NCBI RefSeq assembly: GCF_002356335.1
Contig: NZ_AP018165.1
Coordinates: 4,526,001 to 4,590,000, forward strand
Direction of reading: 5' to 3'
From: [Mycobacterium] stephanolepidis
Lineage (GTDB): Bacteria > Actinomycetota > Actinomycetes > Mycobacteriales > Mycobacteriaceae
Length of the DNA stretch: 64,000 nt
Positions 19,985 through 28,995 of this stretch are shown here, in pieces (the stretch's first letter is position 1; the number at the start of each line of letters is the position of its first letter). Position numbers and translations under genes: made by a program. A model generated the notes under the pieces. The model ran no database searches, was not told the DNA's origin, and worked only from the letters and a program-made list of their open reading frames with translations.

Positions 19985-20479
19985 CTACGCCCGTGCGAAG
20001 GCCAGCTGCTCGCCCTGAACTCCGGTAAGCCACAGATCCTGGCAGGCGGCCGCGATATCGGCCAGACCCTCTTCGATGGTCGCGAAGACATTCCCGGGCA
20101 CCCACCCGGCATCTCCGTTGATCAGCAGATTGTTCCGGCCATAAAAGATCGCCAGATCGGTGGCACCCTGCGCCGAATGCGCTTCCGATCCCGGCTCGTA
20201 TCCGTAGGCAGGGTTGCCGATCTCCCACGGCTCGAACCCAAAGAAACACACATCCCCGGGGATCGGGGTAATGGTTGGGTTCTCCCGGCCGGGTGCGTGC
20301 AGTAGTGGCGGCAGCAGGGTGTACACCTCGTTGCGCGCATACTTCGCGTGGTATGCCTGCCCAACCACGGGTAGTGAATTCCACACCGTTTCACAGGTTC
20401 TCGGTGCCTCAGCGTCGAGCAGCCGGGCACGGCAGGTGACGCCCCGCTTGGTCAACGTGATGGATATGTAGCGATCCAT
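19985..20479 (-). CDS. DUF3830 family protein
   Basis: The 164-residue protein from ATG 20479 resembles DUF3830, small proteins with a cyclophilin-like fold: it has ETVWNSLPVVGQAYHAKYA, GDVCFFGFEPWEIGNPAYG and IFYGRNNLL motifs. No reaction is established for the family as far as I know. The ATG overlaps the stop of the upstream aminotransferase gene by one base (TGATG), so translation is coupled. Its 3' end faces the broken amidase with an 8-bp gap. It probably assists the catabolic enzymes of the island. Confidence 0.78.
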   Translation of the reverse strand: MDRYISITLTKRGVTCRARLLDAEAPRTCETVWNSLPVVGQAYHAKYARNEVYTLLPPLLHAPGRENPTITPIPGDVCFFGFEPWEIGNPAYGYEPGSEAHSAQGATDLAIFYGRNNLLINGDAGWVPGNVFATIEEGLADIAAACQDLWLTGVQGEQLAFARA

Positions 20480-21723
20480 CACAGCTCCGCCAACACGGTG
20501 TTCCAGATGCCCAGGGCATCGGATATCTGATCGGCCGTCACTACCAATGGTGGAATCATCCGCACCACATTCATATGCGGACCGCACATCAGCAGGAGCA
20601 GCCCCTTCTCGGCCGCCAATGCCTGGGCCCGGGCGGCGAGCTGGGCCGCAGGTCGGCCGTCCGCACTGAACTCCGCACCTACCATCAATCCGAGACCACG
20701 CACGTCACCGTCAATCCCTCTCTCGGCAGCAATCTTTCGCGCACCGTCGAGAAGTTCCCGGCCCCGCGCCCGAGCGTTCTCGACGAGCCGTTCCTCGTCG
20801 ATCACGTCGAGGGTCGCAAGCGCAGCCGCACAGGCGACGGCATTGGCGCCATACGTACCGCCCTGCGAACCGGGCCAGGCACGCCCCATCAACTCGGCAG
20901 AGGCCGCGATACCCGAGATGGGGAACCCGCTGGCGATTCCCTTAGCCATCACCAGAATATCTGGCGCCACACCAAAGTGCTGATGGCCGAAATACTCTCC
21001 GGTACGGCCAAATCCGGTCTGCACCTCGTCAACCACCAACAGGATGCCGTGTTGACGAGCGCGTTCGGCGACGCCGTTGAGGAATTCGGTGTTGGCGGGA
21101 ACGTAGCCGCCCTCGCCCAACACCGGCTCGATGACCAGCGCCGCCACCTGATTGGGTGCCGTCGCGGTGGCGAACAGGTAGTCCAGCTCCTGCAGTGCGA
21201 ACCGGGTGGCCTCGGTCTCGCTCCAGCCATACCGATACGCCGTCGGGAAAGGAGCCGTGTACACGCCGGCCATCAAGGGGCCGATTCCCGACGAGAATCG
21301 TGGGCCCGAGGTGGTCATGGTGGCAGCGGCCAGGGTACGTCCGTGAAATCCACCCTGGAAGACAACGATATTCGGGCGGCCGGTGGCCTGCCGCGCCAAC
21401 CGCACGGAGGCCTCGATGGCCTCACTGCCCGAGTTGGCGAAGAACAACGAATCCAGATCGGCGGGCAGCACATCACCAAGACGGCGCACCAGATTCTGCA
21501 ACGGTCGATGCATCACCGTGGTGTACTGGCCGTGAATCAGCGTGGCCACCTGCCGTTGCGCGGCCTCGACCACACGCGGATGGCAGTGACCCGTACTCAC
21601 AACACCGATACCCGCAGTGAAATCCAGGTATTCACGGTCGCTTTCGTCGTACAGATAGCAACCCTGGCCTCGCACCGCCACCACCGAGGTGGCCTGCTTG
21701 AGCACGGGCGATAACGCAGTCAC
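20479..21723 (-). CDS. Class III PLP-dependent aminotransferase (GabT-like)
   Basis: The 414-residue protein shows the class III fold: NSGSEAIEASVRLARQATGR near 100-119, GGFHGRTLAAATMTTSG near 126-142, the PLP-contact DEVQTGFGRTGE, and the Schiff-base Lys in ILVMAKGIASGFPISG. It resembles 4-aminobutyrate or other omega-amino acid aminotransferases. With the divergent semialdehyde dehydrogenase it would turn an omega-amino acid into a dicarboxylate. The GTG start at 21723 is chosen at the family's usual N-terminus; AAGGGA lies upstream. The palindrome at 21760 lies in its promoter. Confidence 0.87.
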   Translation of the reverse strand: MTALSPVLKQATSVVAVRGQGCYLYDESDREYLDFTAGIGVVSTGHCHPRVVEAAQRQVATLIHGQYTTVMHRPLQNLVRRLGDVLPADLDSLFFANSGSEAIEASVRLARQATGRPNIVVFQGGFHGRTLAAATMTTSGPRFSSGIGPLMAGVYTAPFPTAYRYGWSETEATRFALQELDYLFATATAPNQVAALVIEPVLGEGGYVPANTEFLNGVAERARQHGILLVVDEVQTGFGRTGEYFGHQHFGVAPDILVMAKGIASGFPISGIAASAELMGRAWPGSQGGTYGANAVACAAALATLDVIDEERLVENARARGRELLDGARKIAAERGIDGDVRGLGLMVGAEFSADGRPAAQLAARAQALAAEKGLLLLMCGPHMNVVRMIPPLVVTADQISDALGIWNTVLAEL

Positions 21724-21759
21724 GGCATCCCTTCCACTGACACACTCGGAACCATTGTC

Positions 21760-21773
21760 GATTGTTGACAATC
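21760..21773. promoter_or_regulatory. Palindromic operator, copy 2 (GATTGT-TG-ACAATC)
   Basis: This is identical to 17588-17601 over all 14 bases and again lies between two divergent island genes, the aminotransferase (start 21723) and the semialdehyde dehydrogenase (start 21790). It again contains TTGACA at 21765-21770. Confidence 0.7.
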
Positions 21774-21789
21774 TCCCTAGCATGGTGGC

Positions 21790-23250
21790 ATGCATCCAGG
21801 CGCAGTGTCTACCCCCCTGTCCACCGAAAGCGCGGTGATCGCCGCCGCACTCTCCCAGCAGCTCCGTCACGGTCCTACCTTCCCCGTCGTGGACCCCTCC
21901 ACCGAAGAGGCGCTGGCCGACGTCGCCAATATGGACGGCCACGCCGCACTCACCGCGTTGAGTAATGCGGTTGCCGTCCAACGCTCCTGGGCCTCGACCT
22001 CACCGCAGCGGCGCGCCGACATACTGATGCGCGCCTACACACTGATGATCGAGAGCACCGAAGACCTGGCCCTGCTCATGACCCTGGAAATGGGCAAGCC
22101 CCTGGCCGAGTCACGTGGCGAGGTCACCTACGCGGCAGAGTTTTTCCGTTGGTTTGCCGGCGAAGCAGTGCGCCAGGACGGGGGCGTGATGCTGGCACCC
22201 GACGGTGGATCGCGGTTGATCGTGACGCACCGCCCGGTGGGCCCCTGCCTGCTGATCACGCCGTGGAACTTCCCGCTGGCCATGGGCACACGAAAAATCG
22301 GCCCCGCGTTGGCTGCGGGCTGCACCTGTCTGGTCAAACCCGCCGAACAGACACCACTGTCGATGCTCGCCCTACTCGGCATCCTGCGCGAAGCCGGGGT
22401 TCCCGACGGGGTGGTATCGGTGATCACCACTGCCGACCCCGGATCGACCATGGCACCCCTGCTTGCCGATCCCCGAGTGCGCAAGCTCTCCTTCACCGGA
22501 TCCACCGAAGTGGGCCGCTACCTGCTCGCGCAGTGCGCACCTACCGTCAAACGCACCTCGATGGAGTTGGGCGGCAACGCGCCGTTCATCGTCTTCGACG
22601 ACGCCGACCCCGAAGAGGCCGCCGCGGGCGCGCTGATTGCCAAGATGCGCAACATCGGCCAGGCCTGTACCGCTGCCAACAGGATTTACGTGCAGCGCGG
22701 TATCGCCGGTCCGTTCACCGAGGCGCTGACCGCAAAGCTCGGCGCACTGCATATGGGACGCGGCACCCAACCCGGGGTGGACGTCGGTCCGCTGATCGCC
22801 CCAGACGCGGTGGCCAAGGCTGACCGGCTGGTCATGGACGCCCGGAAGCGCGGTGCCACAGTGCGATTGGGAGGCGAGATACCCGACGGTGCCGGATACT
22901 TCTACCCTCCTTCGCTGCTGACCGACGTGCCCGATGACAGCGACATGATGCGGACCGAAATCTTTGCCCCGGTGGCCGCAATAGCGAGCTTCGACACCGA
23001 GGAAGAGGTAATTGCCCGTGCCAATGACTCCGAATTCGTTTTGGTGGCATACCTGTACACCAACGATGCCCGACGGGGATGGCGGGTTTCCGAGGAATTG
23101 GAGACCGGCATGGTGGGCCTGAACCGACCCGTCGTATCCACCCCCGCCGCTCCGTTCGGGGGCGCCAAACAATCCGGGATAGGGCGTGAAGGGGGCTTCG
23201 CGGGAATCGAGGAGTTCCTGGAGACCAAGTACATCGGTGCGGCCGTATGA
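21790..23250 (+). CDS. Succinate-semialdehyde dehydrogenase-like aldehyde dehydrogenase (GabD-like)
   Basis: The 486-residue protein has the aldehyde dehydrogenase core: LLITPWNFPLAMGTRKIG (about 155-172), CLVKPAEQTPLS, SFTGSTEVGRYL, the catalytic Glu in MELGGNAPFIVF (about 259) and the catalytic Cys in GQACTAANRIYVQ (about 294). The best guess is oxidation of succinate semialdehyde or a similar omega-oxo acid, because an omega-aminotransferase is divergent from it. An alternative GTG start at 21805 exists. The stop overlaps the start of the next, broken, dehydrogenase gene in an ATGA. Confidence 0.86.
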   Translation: MHPGAVSTPLSTESAVIAAALSQQLRHGPTFPVVDPSTEEALADVANMDGHAALTALSNAVAVQRSWASTSPQRRADILMRAYTLMIESTEDLALLMTLEMGKPLAESRGEVTYAAEFFRWFAGEAVRQDGGVMLAPDGGSRLIVTHRPVGPCLLITPWNFPLAMGTRKIGPALAAGCTCLVKPAEQTPLSMLALLGILREAGVPDGVVSVITTADPGSTMAPLLADPRVRKLSFTGSTEVGRYLLAQCAPTVKRTSMELGGNAPFIVFDDADPEEAAAGALIAKMRNIGQACTAANRIYVQRGIAGPFTEALTAKLGALHMGRGTQPGVDVGPLIAPDAVAKADRLVMDARKRGATVRLGGEIPDGAGYFYPPSLLTDVPDDSDMMRTEIFAPVAAIASFDTEEEVIARANDSEFVLVAYLYTNDARRGWRVSEELETGMVGLNRPVVSTPAAPFGGAKQSGIGREGGFAGIEEFLETKYIGAAV

Positions 23251-24216
23251 GCGCCCGAATGAGCGTGGCGACCATTCCGGGTGACGGGATCGGCGTCGAT
23301 GTGACCAGGGAGGCCGTCAAGGTCATGGACGCCGCCACCGGCGACGCTGGCCGGATTCGACGCGATTCTGCTTGGCGCCGTGGGGTATCCAGGCGTGCCC
23401 GACGACGTCTCGCTACGGGGCCTGCTCATCCCGCTGCGGCGCGCCTTCAACCAGTACGTGAACCTACGACCCGTACGTCTGCTGCCCGGTATCGCCTCAC
23501 CCCTGGCCGGAGTTTCTGCCGATGCACTCTCGATGGTCATCGTGCGCGAGAACACCGAGGGTGAATACTCGCCGATCGGCGGCATTCACAACCGCGGCAA
23601 CCACAATGAATTTGCCTTGCAGGAATCGGTTTTCACGCGCATTGGATGCGAACGCATCATCCGATACGCATTCGAGCTGGCCGCATCTGCCGGATTCCGC
23701 GTCTGCTCGGCCACGAAATCGAACGGCATCATTCATTCAATGCCTTACTGGGACAGCATCTTCAACCTGGTGGCAGCCGAGTACCCACAGATTCCGTCCG
23801 TGTCGATGCATGTCGACGCTCTTGCCGCCCGGATGATCAGCGATCCCGGCAGCCTGGACGTCATCGTTGCGTCCAACCTCTTCGGCGACATCCTCTCGGA
23901 CTTGGCGGCGGCGGTTACCGGAGGTCTGGGACTGGCGGCATCCGGAAACATCAACCCGGAACGCACCGCCATCTCCATGTTCGAATCGGTGCACGGTTCG
24001 GCGCCCGACATAGCCGGCCAGGGCATCGCCAACCCCGTCGCACAGATACTGGCCGGCGCCATGCTTCTCGACCATCTGAACGAGCCCGATGCGGCACACA
24101 AGATTCGTCTCGCCGTCGACCAGGTACTGGGGGAAGGTCGCGTTCGTACGCCCGATCTCGGAGGTAGCGACACCACCGAGCAGCTGGGCACAGCAATCGC
24201 CGAAACCGCTCGGTGA
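23247..24216 (+). pseudogene. Tartrate dehydrogenase/isopropylmalate dehydrogenase-type gene with internal deletion and frameshift
   Basis: From ATG 23247 the frame gives SVATIPGDGIGVDVTREAVKVMDAATG, the normal start of the family. Then, at about 23335-23345, the homology jumps to another frame reading LAGFDAILLGAVGYPGVPDD and runs on intact to the stop at 24216, including NLRPVRLLPG, RENTEGEYSPIGG, QESVFTRIG and SNLFGDILSDL. Family members have about 40 residues between those two segments, so roughly 120 bp were deleted out of frame. The protein would have used NAD to oxidise and decarboxylate tartrate- or malate-like hydroxy acids. This is a clear pseudogene, not a single-base artefact. Confidence 0.85.
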
Positions 24217-24239
24217 TCGTGAATTAACTGACGACATCA

Positions 24240-24253
24240 GTGACTTGTGTCAC
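24240..24253. promoter_or_regulatory. CRP-like site before the sdh operon
   Basis: GTGA-CTTGTG-TCAC is a perfect match to the GTGA-N6-TCAC core of CRP-family sites. It lies 74 bp before the first gene of the succinate dehydrogenase operon. CRP control of sdh1 has been described in mycobacteria, as I recall. Confidence 0.55.
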
Positions 24254-24326
24254 TTTCCGTTCGGCTGTCCTGGCAAGATGGTTGTCGTAGCCTGTGATCC
24301 ACGACACCTTCAGCCCAAGGAGTCCG

Positions 24327-24599
24327 ATGTCGACGAAGACGGAGCTCACCGAGCTCAACCAAGCACTTGGCAGCCTGCGCCGCTGTGTCCACTCTCTGCA
24401 GTCTCGTTATGGCGACCTGCCGGCCGTGCGCCGCATCGTCAACGACGTAGAGCGGCTGGATATCGACGCCGCCGATCTGGACCTCTCACCTCATGAGCAC
24501 CGGCTCGCGAGCAACGAGAAGATCCAAATCCCCGACACCGAGTACGACCGGGAGTTCTGGGGCGATATCGACGACGAAGGAGTTGGTGGCTACAGATGA
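24327..24599 (+). CDS. Small conserved protein at the head of the sdh operon (Rv0250c-like)
   Basis: The 90-residue acidic, soluble protein starts at ATG 24327 behind AAGGAG. Its stop overlaps the start of the membrane-anchor gene in an ATGA. A small protein of similar size in the same place (Rv0250c) heads the sdh1 operon of M. tuberculosis. Its first half could form a helix (LNQALGSLRRCVHSL), and the end is rich in Asp and Glu. No function is known; an accessory role in succinate dehydrogenase assembly is a guess from context. Confidence 0.8.
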   Translation: MSTKTELTELNQALGSLRRCVHSLQSRYGDLPAVRRIVNDVERLDIDAADLDLSPHEHRLASNEKIQIPDTEYDREFWGDIDDEGVGGYR

Positions 24600-25405
24600 G
24601 TCAAGCCACCGGGGTCTTCTCGCCTTCGCGTGCCCAGATTCAGCAGCGCACGCTACGCACTGACAAGTGGTGGCTCGCACCATTACTCACCAACCTCGGG
24701 CTGGCGACATTCGTCATCTACGCCACCGTGCGCGCTTTCTGGGGCAGCGCGTACTGGGTGCCGCAGTATCACTATCTGACGCCGTTCTATTCACCATGCG
24801 TCAGCACTGCCTGCGCCCCCGGGGCCAGCCATTTCGGGCATTGGGTGGGCGATCTGCCGTGGTTCATCCCCATGGCCTTCATCTCGCTGCCGTTCCTGCT
24901 CGCCTTCCGGCTGACCTGCTATTACTACCGCAAGGCCTACTACCGCTCGGTCTGGCAGTCGCCGACCGCCTGCGCGGTGGCCGAGCCGCACGCGAAGTAT
25001 TCCGGCGAGACCAAGCTGCCGCTGATCATGCAGAACATTCACCGGTACTTCTTTTACGCCGCGGCGATCATCTCGATCGTCAACACCTACGACGCCATCG
25101 TCGCCTTCCATTCGGAAAAGACCGGCGGTTTCGGATTCGGCCTGGGCAACGTGATCTTGGTGACCAACGTGGTTCTGCTGTGGGTGTACACGCTGTCCTG
25201 CCACTCCTGCCGGCACGTCACCGGCGGGCGGCTCAAGCACTTCTCCAAACACCCTGTCCGATATTGGATCTGGACACAGGTCAGCAAGCTCAACACCCGG
25301 CACATGCTGTTCGCCTGGATCACGCTGGGCACACTGATCCTCACCGACCTATACGTCATGCTCGTCGCCAGCGGCACCATTCCTGACCTGAGATTCGTTG
25401 GTTAG
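24596..25405 (+). CDS. Succinate dehydrogenase (Sdh1-type) membrane anchor subunit
   Basis: The 269-residue protein has about five transmembrane segments, around residues 25-50, 82-105, 140-165, 178-200 and 235-260, with histidines near membrane borders (HFGHW, QNIHRYFFY, HSCRHVTGG) suited to heme or quinone binding. It matches Rv0249c, the anchor of mycobacterial Sdh1. It fixes the SdhA and SdhB subunits to the membrane and passes electrons to menaquinone. Translation is coupled to the preceding small gene and the flavoprotein gene follows after 45 bp. Confidence 0.88.
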   Translation: MSQATGVFSPSRAQIQQRTLRTDKWWLAPLLTNLGLATFVIYATVRAFWGSAYWVPQYHYLTPFYSPCVSTACAPGASHFGHWVGDLPWFIPMAFISLPFLLAFRLTCYYYRKAYYRSVWQSPTACAVAEPHAKYSGETKLPLIMQNIHRYFFYAAAIISIVNTYDAIVAFHSEKTGGFGFGLGNVILVTNVVLLWVYTLSCHSCRHVTGGRLKHFSKHPVRYWIWTQVSKLNTRHMLFAWITLGTLILTDLYVMLVASGTIPDLRFVG

Positions 25406-25450
25406 CAATCACATTCATATTCATACTCGCAAACAAACTGGGGTTAATTA

Positions 25451-27364
25451 ATGGCTGAACTCGAACGGCACCAATACGACGTGGTCGTGATCGGTGCCGG
25501 TGGCGCCGGACTGCGCGCCGTCATCGAGGCACGGGAACAGGGTTTCAAGGTCGCGGTCGTCTGTAAGTCCCTGTTCGGCAAGGCACACACCGTGATGGCC
25601 GAAGGCGGTTGCGCCGCCTCGATGGGCAATGCCAACGACAAGGACAGCTGGCAGGTGCACTTCGGTGACACCATGCGCGGCGGCAAGTTCCTGAACAACT
25701 GGCGGATGGCCGAGTTGCACGCCAAGGAGGCCCCGGACCGGGTCTGGGAACTGGAAACCTATGGCGCGTTGTTCGATCGCACCAAGGATGGCCGGATCAG
25801 CCAGCGCAACTTCGGCGGCCACACCTATCCGCGGCTGGCGCACGTCGGTGACCGCACCGGTCTGGAGATCATCCGCACCATGCAGCAGAAGATCGTCTCG
25901 CTGCAGCAGGAAGACTTTGCCGAAACCGGTGATTACGAGGCACGTATCAAGATCTTCGCCGAGTGCACCATCACCGACCTGCTCCTGGACGGGGACCGGA
26001 TCGCCGGTGGGTTCGGGTACTGGCGCGAATCGGGGCGGTTCATCCTCTTCGAGGCTCCCGCAGTGGTTTTGGCCACGGGCGGCATTGGCAAGTCGTTCAA
26101 GGTGTCGTCGAACTCCTGGGAGTACACCGGTGACGGGCACGCTCTGGCGCTGCGCGCCGGCGGCACGCTGATCAACATGGAGTTCATTCAGTTTCATCCG
26201 ACCGGAATGGTCTGGCCGCCCTCGGTCAAGGGCATCCTGGTCACCGAGGGCGTGCGCGGCGACGGCGGGGTGCTCAAGAACTCCGAGGGCAAGCGATTCA
26301 TGTTCGACTACATCCCCGCGGTGTTCAAGGGTCAATACGCCGAGACCGAGGAAGAAGCCGACCAGTGGCTCAAGGACAACGACTCGGCACGGCGAACTCC
26401 CGACCTGCTTCCCCGTGACGAGGTCGCCCGGGCCATCAACTCCGAAGTCAAGGCCGGCCGCGGCACCCCGCACGGCGGCGTGTACCTGGACATCGCTTCA
26501 CGCATCCCCACCGAGGAGATCAAGAGGCGGCTGCCGTCGATGTACCACCAGTTCAAGGAACTGGCCGAGGTGGACATCACCAAGGACGACATGGAAGTCG
26601 GGCCGACCTGCCACTACGTGATGGGCGGCATCGAGGTCGATCCCGATTCCGGCGCCGCGACGGTGCCGGGTCTCTTCGCCGCGGGCGAATGCTCCGGCGG
26701 CATGCATGGCTCAAATCGACTGGGCGGCAACTCTCTATCAGATCTGCTCGTATTCGGGCGACGCGCCGGCCTGGGTGCCGCCGAGTACGTCAAGGGCCTC
26801 ACGTCTCGTCCACAGATCTCCGAGGCCGATGTCGACAAGGCTGCCGTGCTCGCCTTGGCACCCTTCGGAGACCCCGCGGCCGAGGGTGCCGAAAATCCCT
26901 ACACACTGCATACCGATCTGCAGCAGGCGATGAACGACCTGGTCGGCATCATCCGCAAGGAAGAAGAGGTCGAACAGGCTCTGGTCAAGCTGAATGAGCT
27001 CAAGGAGCGGTTCAAACACGTTGCGGTTGAAGGGCACCGGCAGTTCAATCCGGGCTGGCACCTGGCGATTGACATGCGCAACATGCTGCTCGTCAGTGAA
27101 TGCGTGGCCAAGGCTGCGCTGCTGCGCACCGAGAGCCGCGGCGGGCACACCCGTGACGACCACCCGAACATGGATGCCACCTGGCGCAAGACGCTCCTGG
27201 TATGCAGCACCACCGGCGGAGATCCGGCGGTTCCCGATGTGCTCGTCATCCCCGAGTCACAGACCCCATTGCGCCCAGATCTTTTGGAGCTGTTCGAGAT
27301 CGGCGAGCTCGAAAAATACTTCACACCGGAAGAACTGGCAGACCATTCGGGAAGGACATCCTGA
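25451..27364 (+). CDS. sdhA: Succinate dehydrogenase/fumarate reductase flavoprotein subunit
   Basis: The 637-residue flavoprotein has the FAD dinucleotide fold VVVIGAGGAGLRAVIEA (about 11-27), AHTVMAEGGCAAS with the FAD-linking His (about 47), FIQFHPTGM (about 246-254), TEGVRGDGG with an active-site Arg and HYVMGGIEVD. It oxidises succinate to fumarate at the cytoplasmic membrane. It corresponds to Rv0248c. The stop TGA at 27362 is followed after one base by the sdhB GTG start. Confidence 0.95.
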   Translation: MAELERHQYDVVVIGAGGAGLRAVIEAREQGFKVAVVCKSLFGKAHTVMAEGGCAASMGNANDKDSWQVHFGDTMRGGKFLNNWRMAELHAKEAPDRVWELETYGALFDRTKDGRISQRNFGGHTYPRLAHVGDRTGLEIIRTMQQKIVSLQQEDFAETGDYEARIKIFAECTITDLLLDGDRIAGGFGYWRESGRFILFEAPAVVLATGGIGKSFKVSSNSWEYTGDGHALALRAGGTLINMEFIQFHPTGMVWPPSVKGILVTEGVRGDGGVLKNSEGKRFMFDYIPAVFKGQYAETEEEADQWLKDNDSARRTPDLLPRDEVARAINSEVKAGRGTPHGGVYLDIASRIPTEEIKRRLPSMYHQFKELAEVDITKDDMEVGPTCHYVMGGIEVDPDSGAATVPGLFAAGECSGGMHGSNRLGGNSLSDLLVFGRRAGLGAAEYVKGLTSRPQISEADVDKAAVLALAPFGDPAAEGAENPYTLHTDLQQAMNDLVGIIRKEEEVEQALVKLNELKERFKHVAVEGHRQFNPGWHLAIDMRNMLLVSECVAKAALLRTESRGGHTRDDHPNMDATWRKTLLVCSTTGGDPAVPDVLVIPESQTPLRPDLLELFEIGELEKYFTPEELADHSGRTS

Positions 27365-27365
27365 C

Positions 27366-28112
27366 GTGAGCTACGACGCACACCTCCAGGTCTGGCGCGG
27401 CGATGACGACGGCGGTGAGCTCATCGACTTCACCGTCCCGGTGAGTGAGGGCGAGGTCGTGCTCGACATCATCCATCGCATCCAGGCCACTCAGGCCTCG
27501 GACCTGGCAGTGCGCTGGAACTGTAAGGCCGGCAAGTGTGGCTCATGCTCGGCCGAGATCAATGGCCGTCCGCGACTCATGTGCATGACCCGGATGTCGA
27601 CATTCGATGAGTCCGAGACCATCACCGTGACGCCGCTGCGCGCCTTTCCCGTGATTCGCGACCTGGTCACCGACGTGTCGTTCAACTACCAAAAGGCCAG
27701 AGAAGTCCAATCATTCACCCCACCAAAGGGCTTGAAGCCCGGCGAGTACCGGATGCAGCAGGAAGACGTAGAGCGGTCACAGGAGTTCCGCAAGTGCATC
27801 GAATGTTTCCTCTGCCAGAACACCTGTCACGCGGTGCGCGACCATGAGGAGAACAAGAAGGCGTTCGCCGGACCGCGCTATCTGATGCGGGTGGCCGAGC
27901 TGGAGATGCACCCACTCGATGTCGCCGACCGCCGCGAGGTGGCACAGGAAGAACTGGGCCTGGGCTACTGCAACATCACCAAGTGCTGCACCGAGGTATG
28001 CCCCGAGGGCATCCACATCACCGATAACGCGCTGATCCCGATGAAGGAGCGGATCGCCGATCGCAAGTACGACCCGATTGTCTGGTTGGGCAACAAGCTG
28101 TTCCGCCGTTAG
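27366..28112 (+). CDS. sdhB: Succinate dehydrogenase/fumarate reductase iron-sulfur subunit
   Basis: The 248-residue protein starts at GTG 27366, one base after sdhA. The [2Fe-2S] ligands are in CKAGKCGSCSAEINGRPRLMC (about 56-76), and the ferredoxin-like C-terminal part has CIECFLCQNTCHAV (about 144-157) and CCTEVCPEGIH (about 203-213). It carries electrons from SdhA flavin to the membrane quinone site. It corresponds to Rv0247c and closes the sdh1-type gene set. Confidence 0.95.
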   Translation: MSYDAHLQVWRGDDDGGELIDFTVPVSEGEVVLDIIHRIQATQASDLAVRWNCKAGKCGSCSAEINGRPRLMCMTRMSTFDESETITVTPLRAFPVIRDLVTDVSFNYQKAREVQSFTPPKGLKPGEYRMQQEDVERSQEFRKCIECFLCQNTCHAVRDHEENKKAFAGPRYLMRVAELEMHPLDVADRREVAQEELGLGYCNITKCCTEVCPEGIHITDNALIPMKERIADRKYDPIVWLGNKLFRR

Positions 28113-28136
28113 CCAGGTTTTGCACAGGAGAAGCGC

Positions 28137-28745
28137 ATGGAAACCTGGCTCGTCATCGTCATCGCCGTTGTCTGCCTGGCGGCCGCAGGTGTCGTCGTGG
28201 GCTTGATCCTGCTGGCAATCCTTGCCGCGGGGGGCATCTCAGCCGCTCGGTTCAACCTCACCCCCGTGGCCGCCGATCAGCTGCATGAGTATCTGGCTTC
28301 CGACGCCTCCTTCGCGCTCTCCGTCCAGCGCGACTTCTTCTACCCTCCCGATCGCGTGTTCAAGGCCCTGCTCGACGAGCGGTTCATGAGCTGGGTCCCG
28401 TTCTCCAAGGGTGTGGACTACGCCGGCACGGCATTGCGAGAGGTGGGCACCAAGCGCGCATTCGTCAACACCTTCGGGGTGTTGGCCGAACAGATCGTCG
28501 TCAACGAGCCCAACCGCATGTTGGGAGTGACCATCACCGCATGTTCTGTTCCGCTGGTTCTGGATTCAGCCGCAGAGATCTTCGAGGTGGCAGATAACGG
28601 CACCGGCGGCACCCGACTCACCTGGCATGTGGGCGGCACCCCTAAATGGGTGGGATGGCTCCCGCTGCGCCTGGCCGCACCACTCGTGCGTCCGGCGGCC
28701 AAGTGGCAGATCGGTAAGCTCCGCGCGATCATCGGGCGTCGCTGA
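28137..28745 (+). CDS. Membrane-anchored SRPBCC-fold protein
   Basis: The 202-residue product has an N-terminal transmembrane segment (about residues 4-33, rich in Val, Ala and Gly) and then an SRPBCC/polyketide-cyclase-like domain: FFYPPDRVFKALLDERFMSW, a central beta region and a C-terminal helix that would close a hydrophobic cavity. Such domains bind lipids or other hydrophobic ligands. It lies 24 bp after sdhB with AGGAGAAG upstream, so it probably belongs to the operon, but a link to succinate oxidation is not evident. Confidence 0.72.
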   Translation: METWLVIVIAVVCLAAAGVVVGLILLAILAAGGISAARFNLTPVAADQLHEYLASDASFALSVQRDFFYPPDRVFKALLDERFMSWVPFSKGVDYAGTALREVGTKRAFVNTFGVLAEQIVVNEPNRMLGVTITACSVPLVLDSAAEIFEVADNGTGGTRLTWHVGGTPKWVGWLPLRLAAPLVRPAAKWQIGKLRAIIGRR

Positions 28746-28819
28746 GCTCCAAGTTGTTGCGCAGGACTTTGTGGCTGGTTGCCAATGCCCAATTGGGGCA
28801 TTACGGGCAGCATCGGAAT

Positions 28820-28957
28820 ATGGGTGACATTGTGAGCGTCGCGGATATCCGCACTGCCATCAAGGAGCTTTCGTTGCGCGCCGATCTCGCCGATGACGCA
28901 CGCGAGCTCCGTGATCGCATCCGCGGATACCAGGAGGAACTCGCCAAACGTCCCTAG
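28820..28957 (+). CDS. Possible small protein of 45 residues
   Basis: An open frame from ATG 28820 (or GTG 28832) to 28957 encodes a short, charged, probably helical peptide with RADLADDARELRDRIRGYQ. It has the codon bias of its surroundings and no overlap with other genes. No ribosome binding site or homologue is recognised, so this is a weak call. Confidence 0.3.
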   Translation: MGDIVSVADIRTAIKELSLRADLADDARELRDRIRGYQEELAKRP

Positions 28958-28995
28958 GCCGTATCAGCGGCCGGGACACGGTCACAGCGAGCCTT

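Noticed and set aside
20575..21714. 379-codon open frame antisense to the aminotransferase gene
   Set aside because: The opposite strand encodes a class III aminotransferase with the PLP Lys; this frame has no domain.
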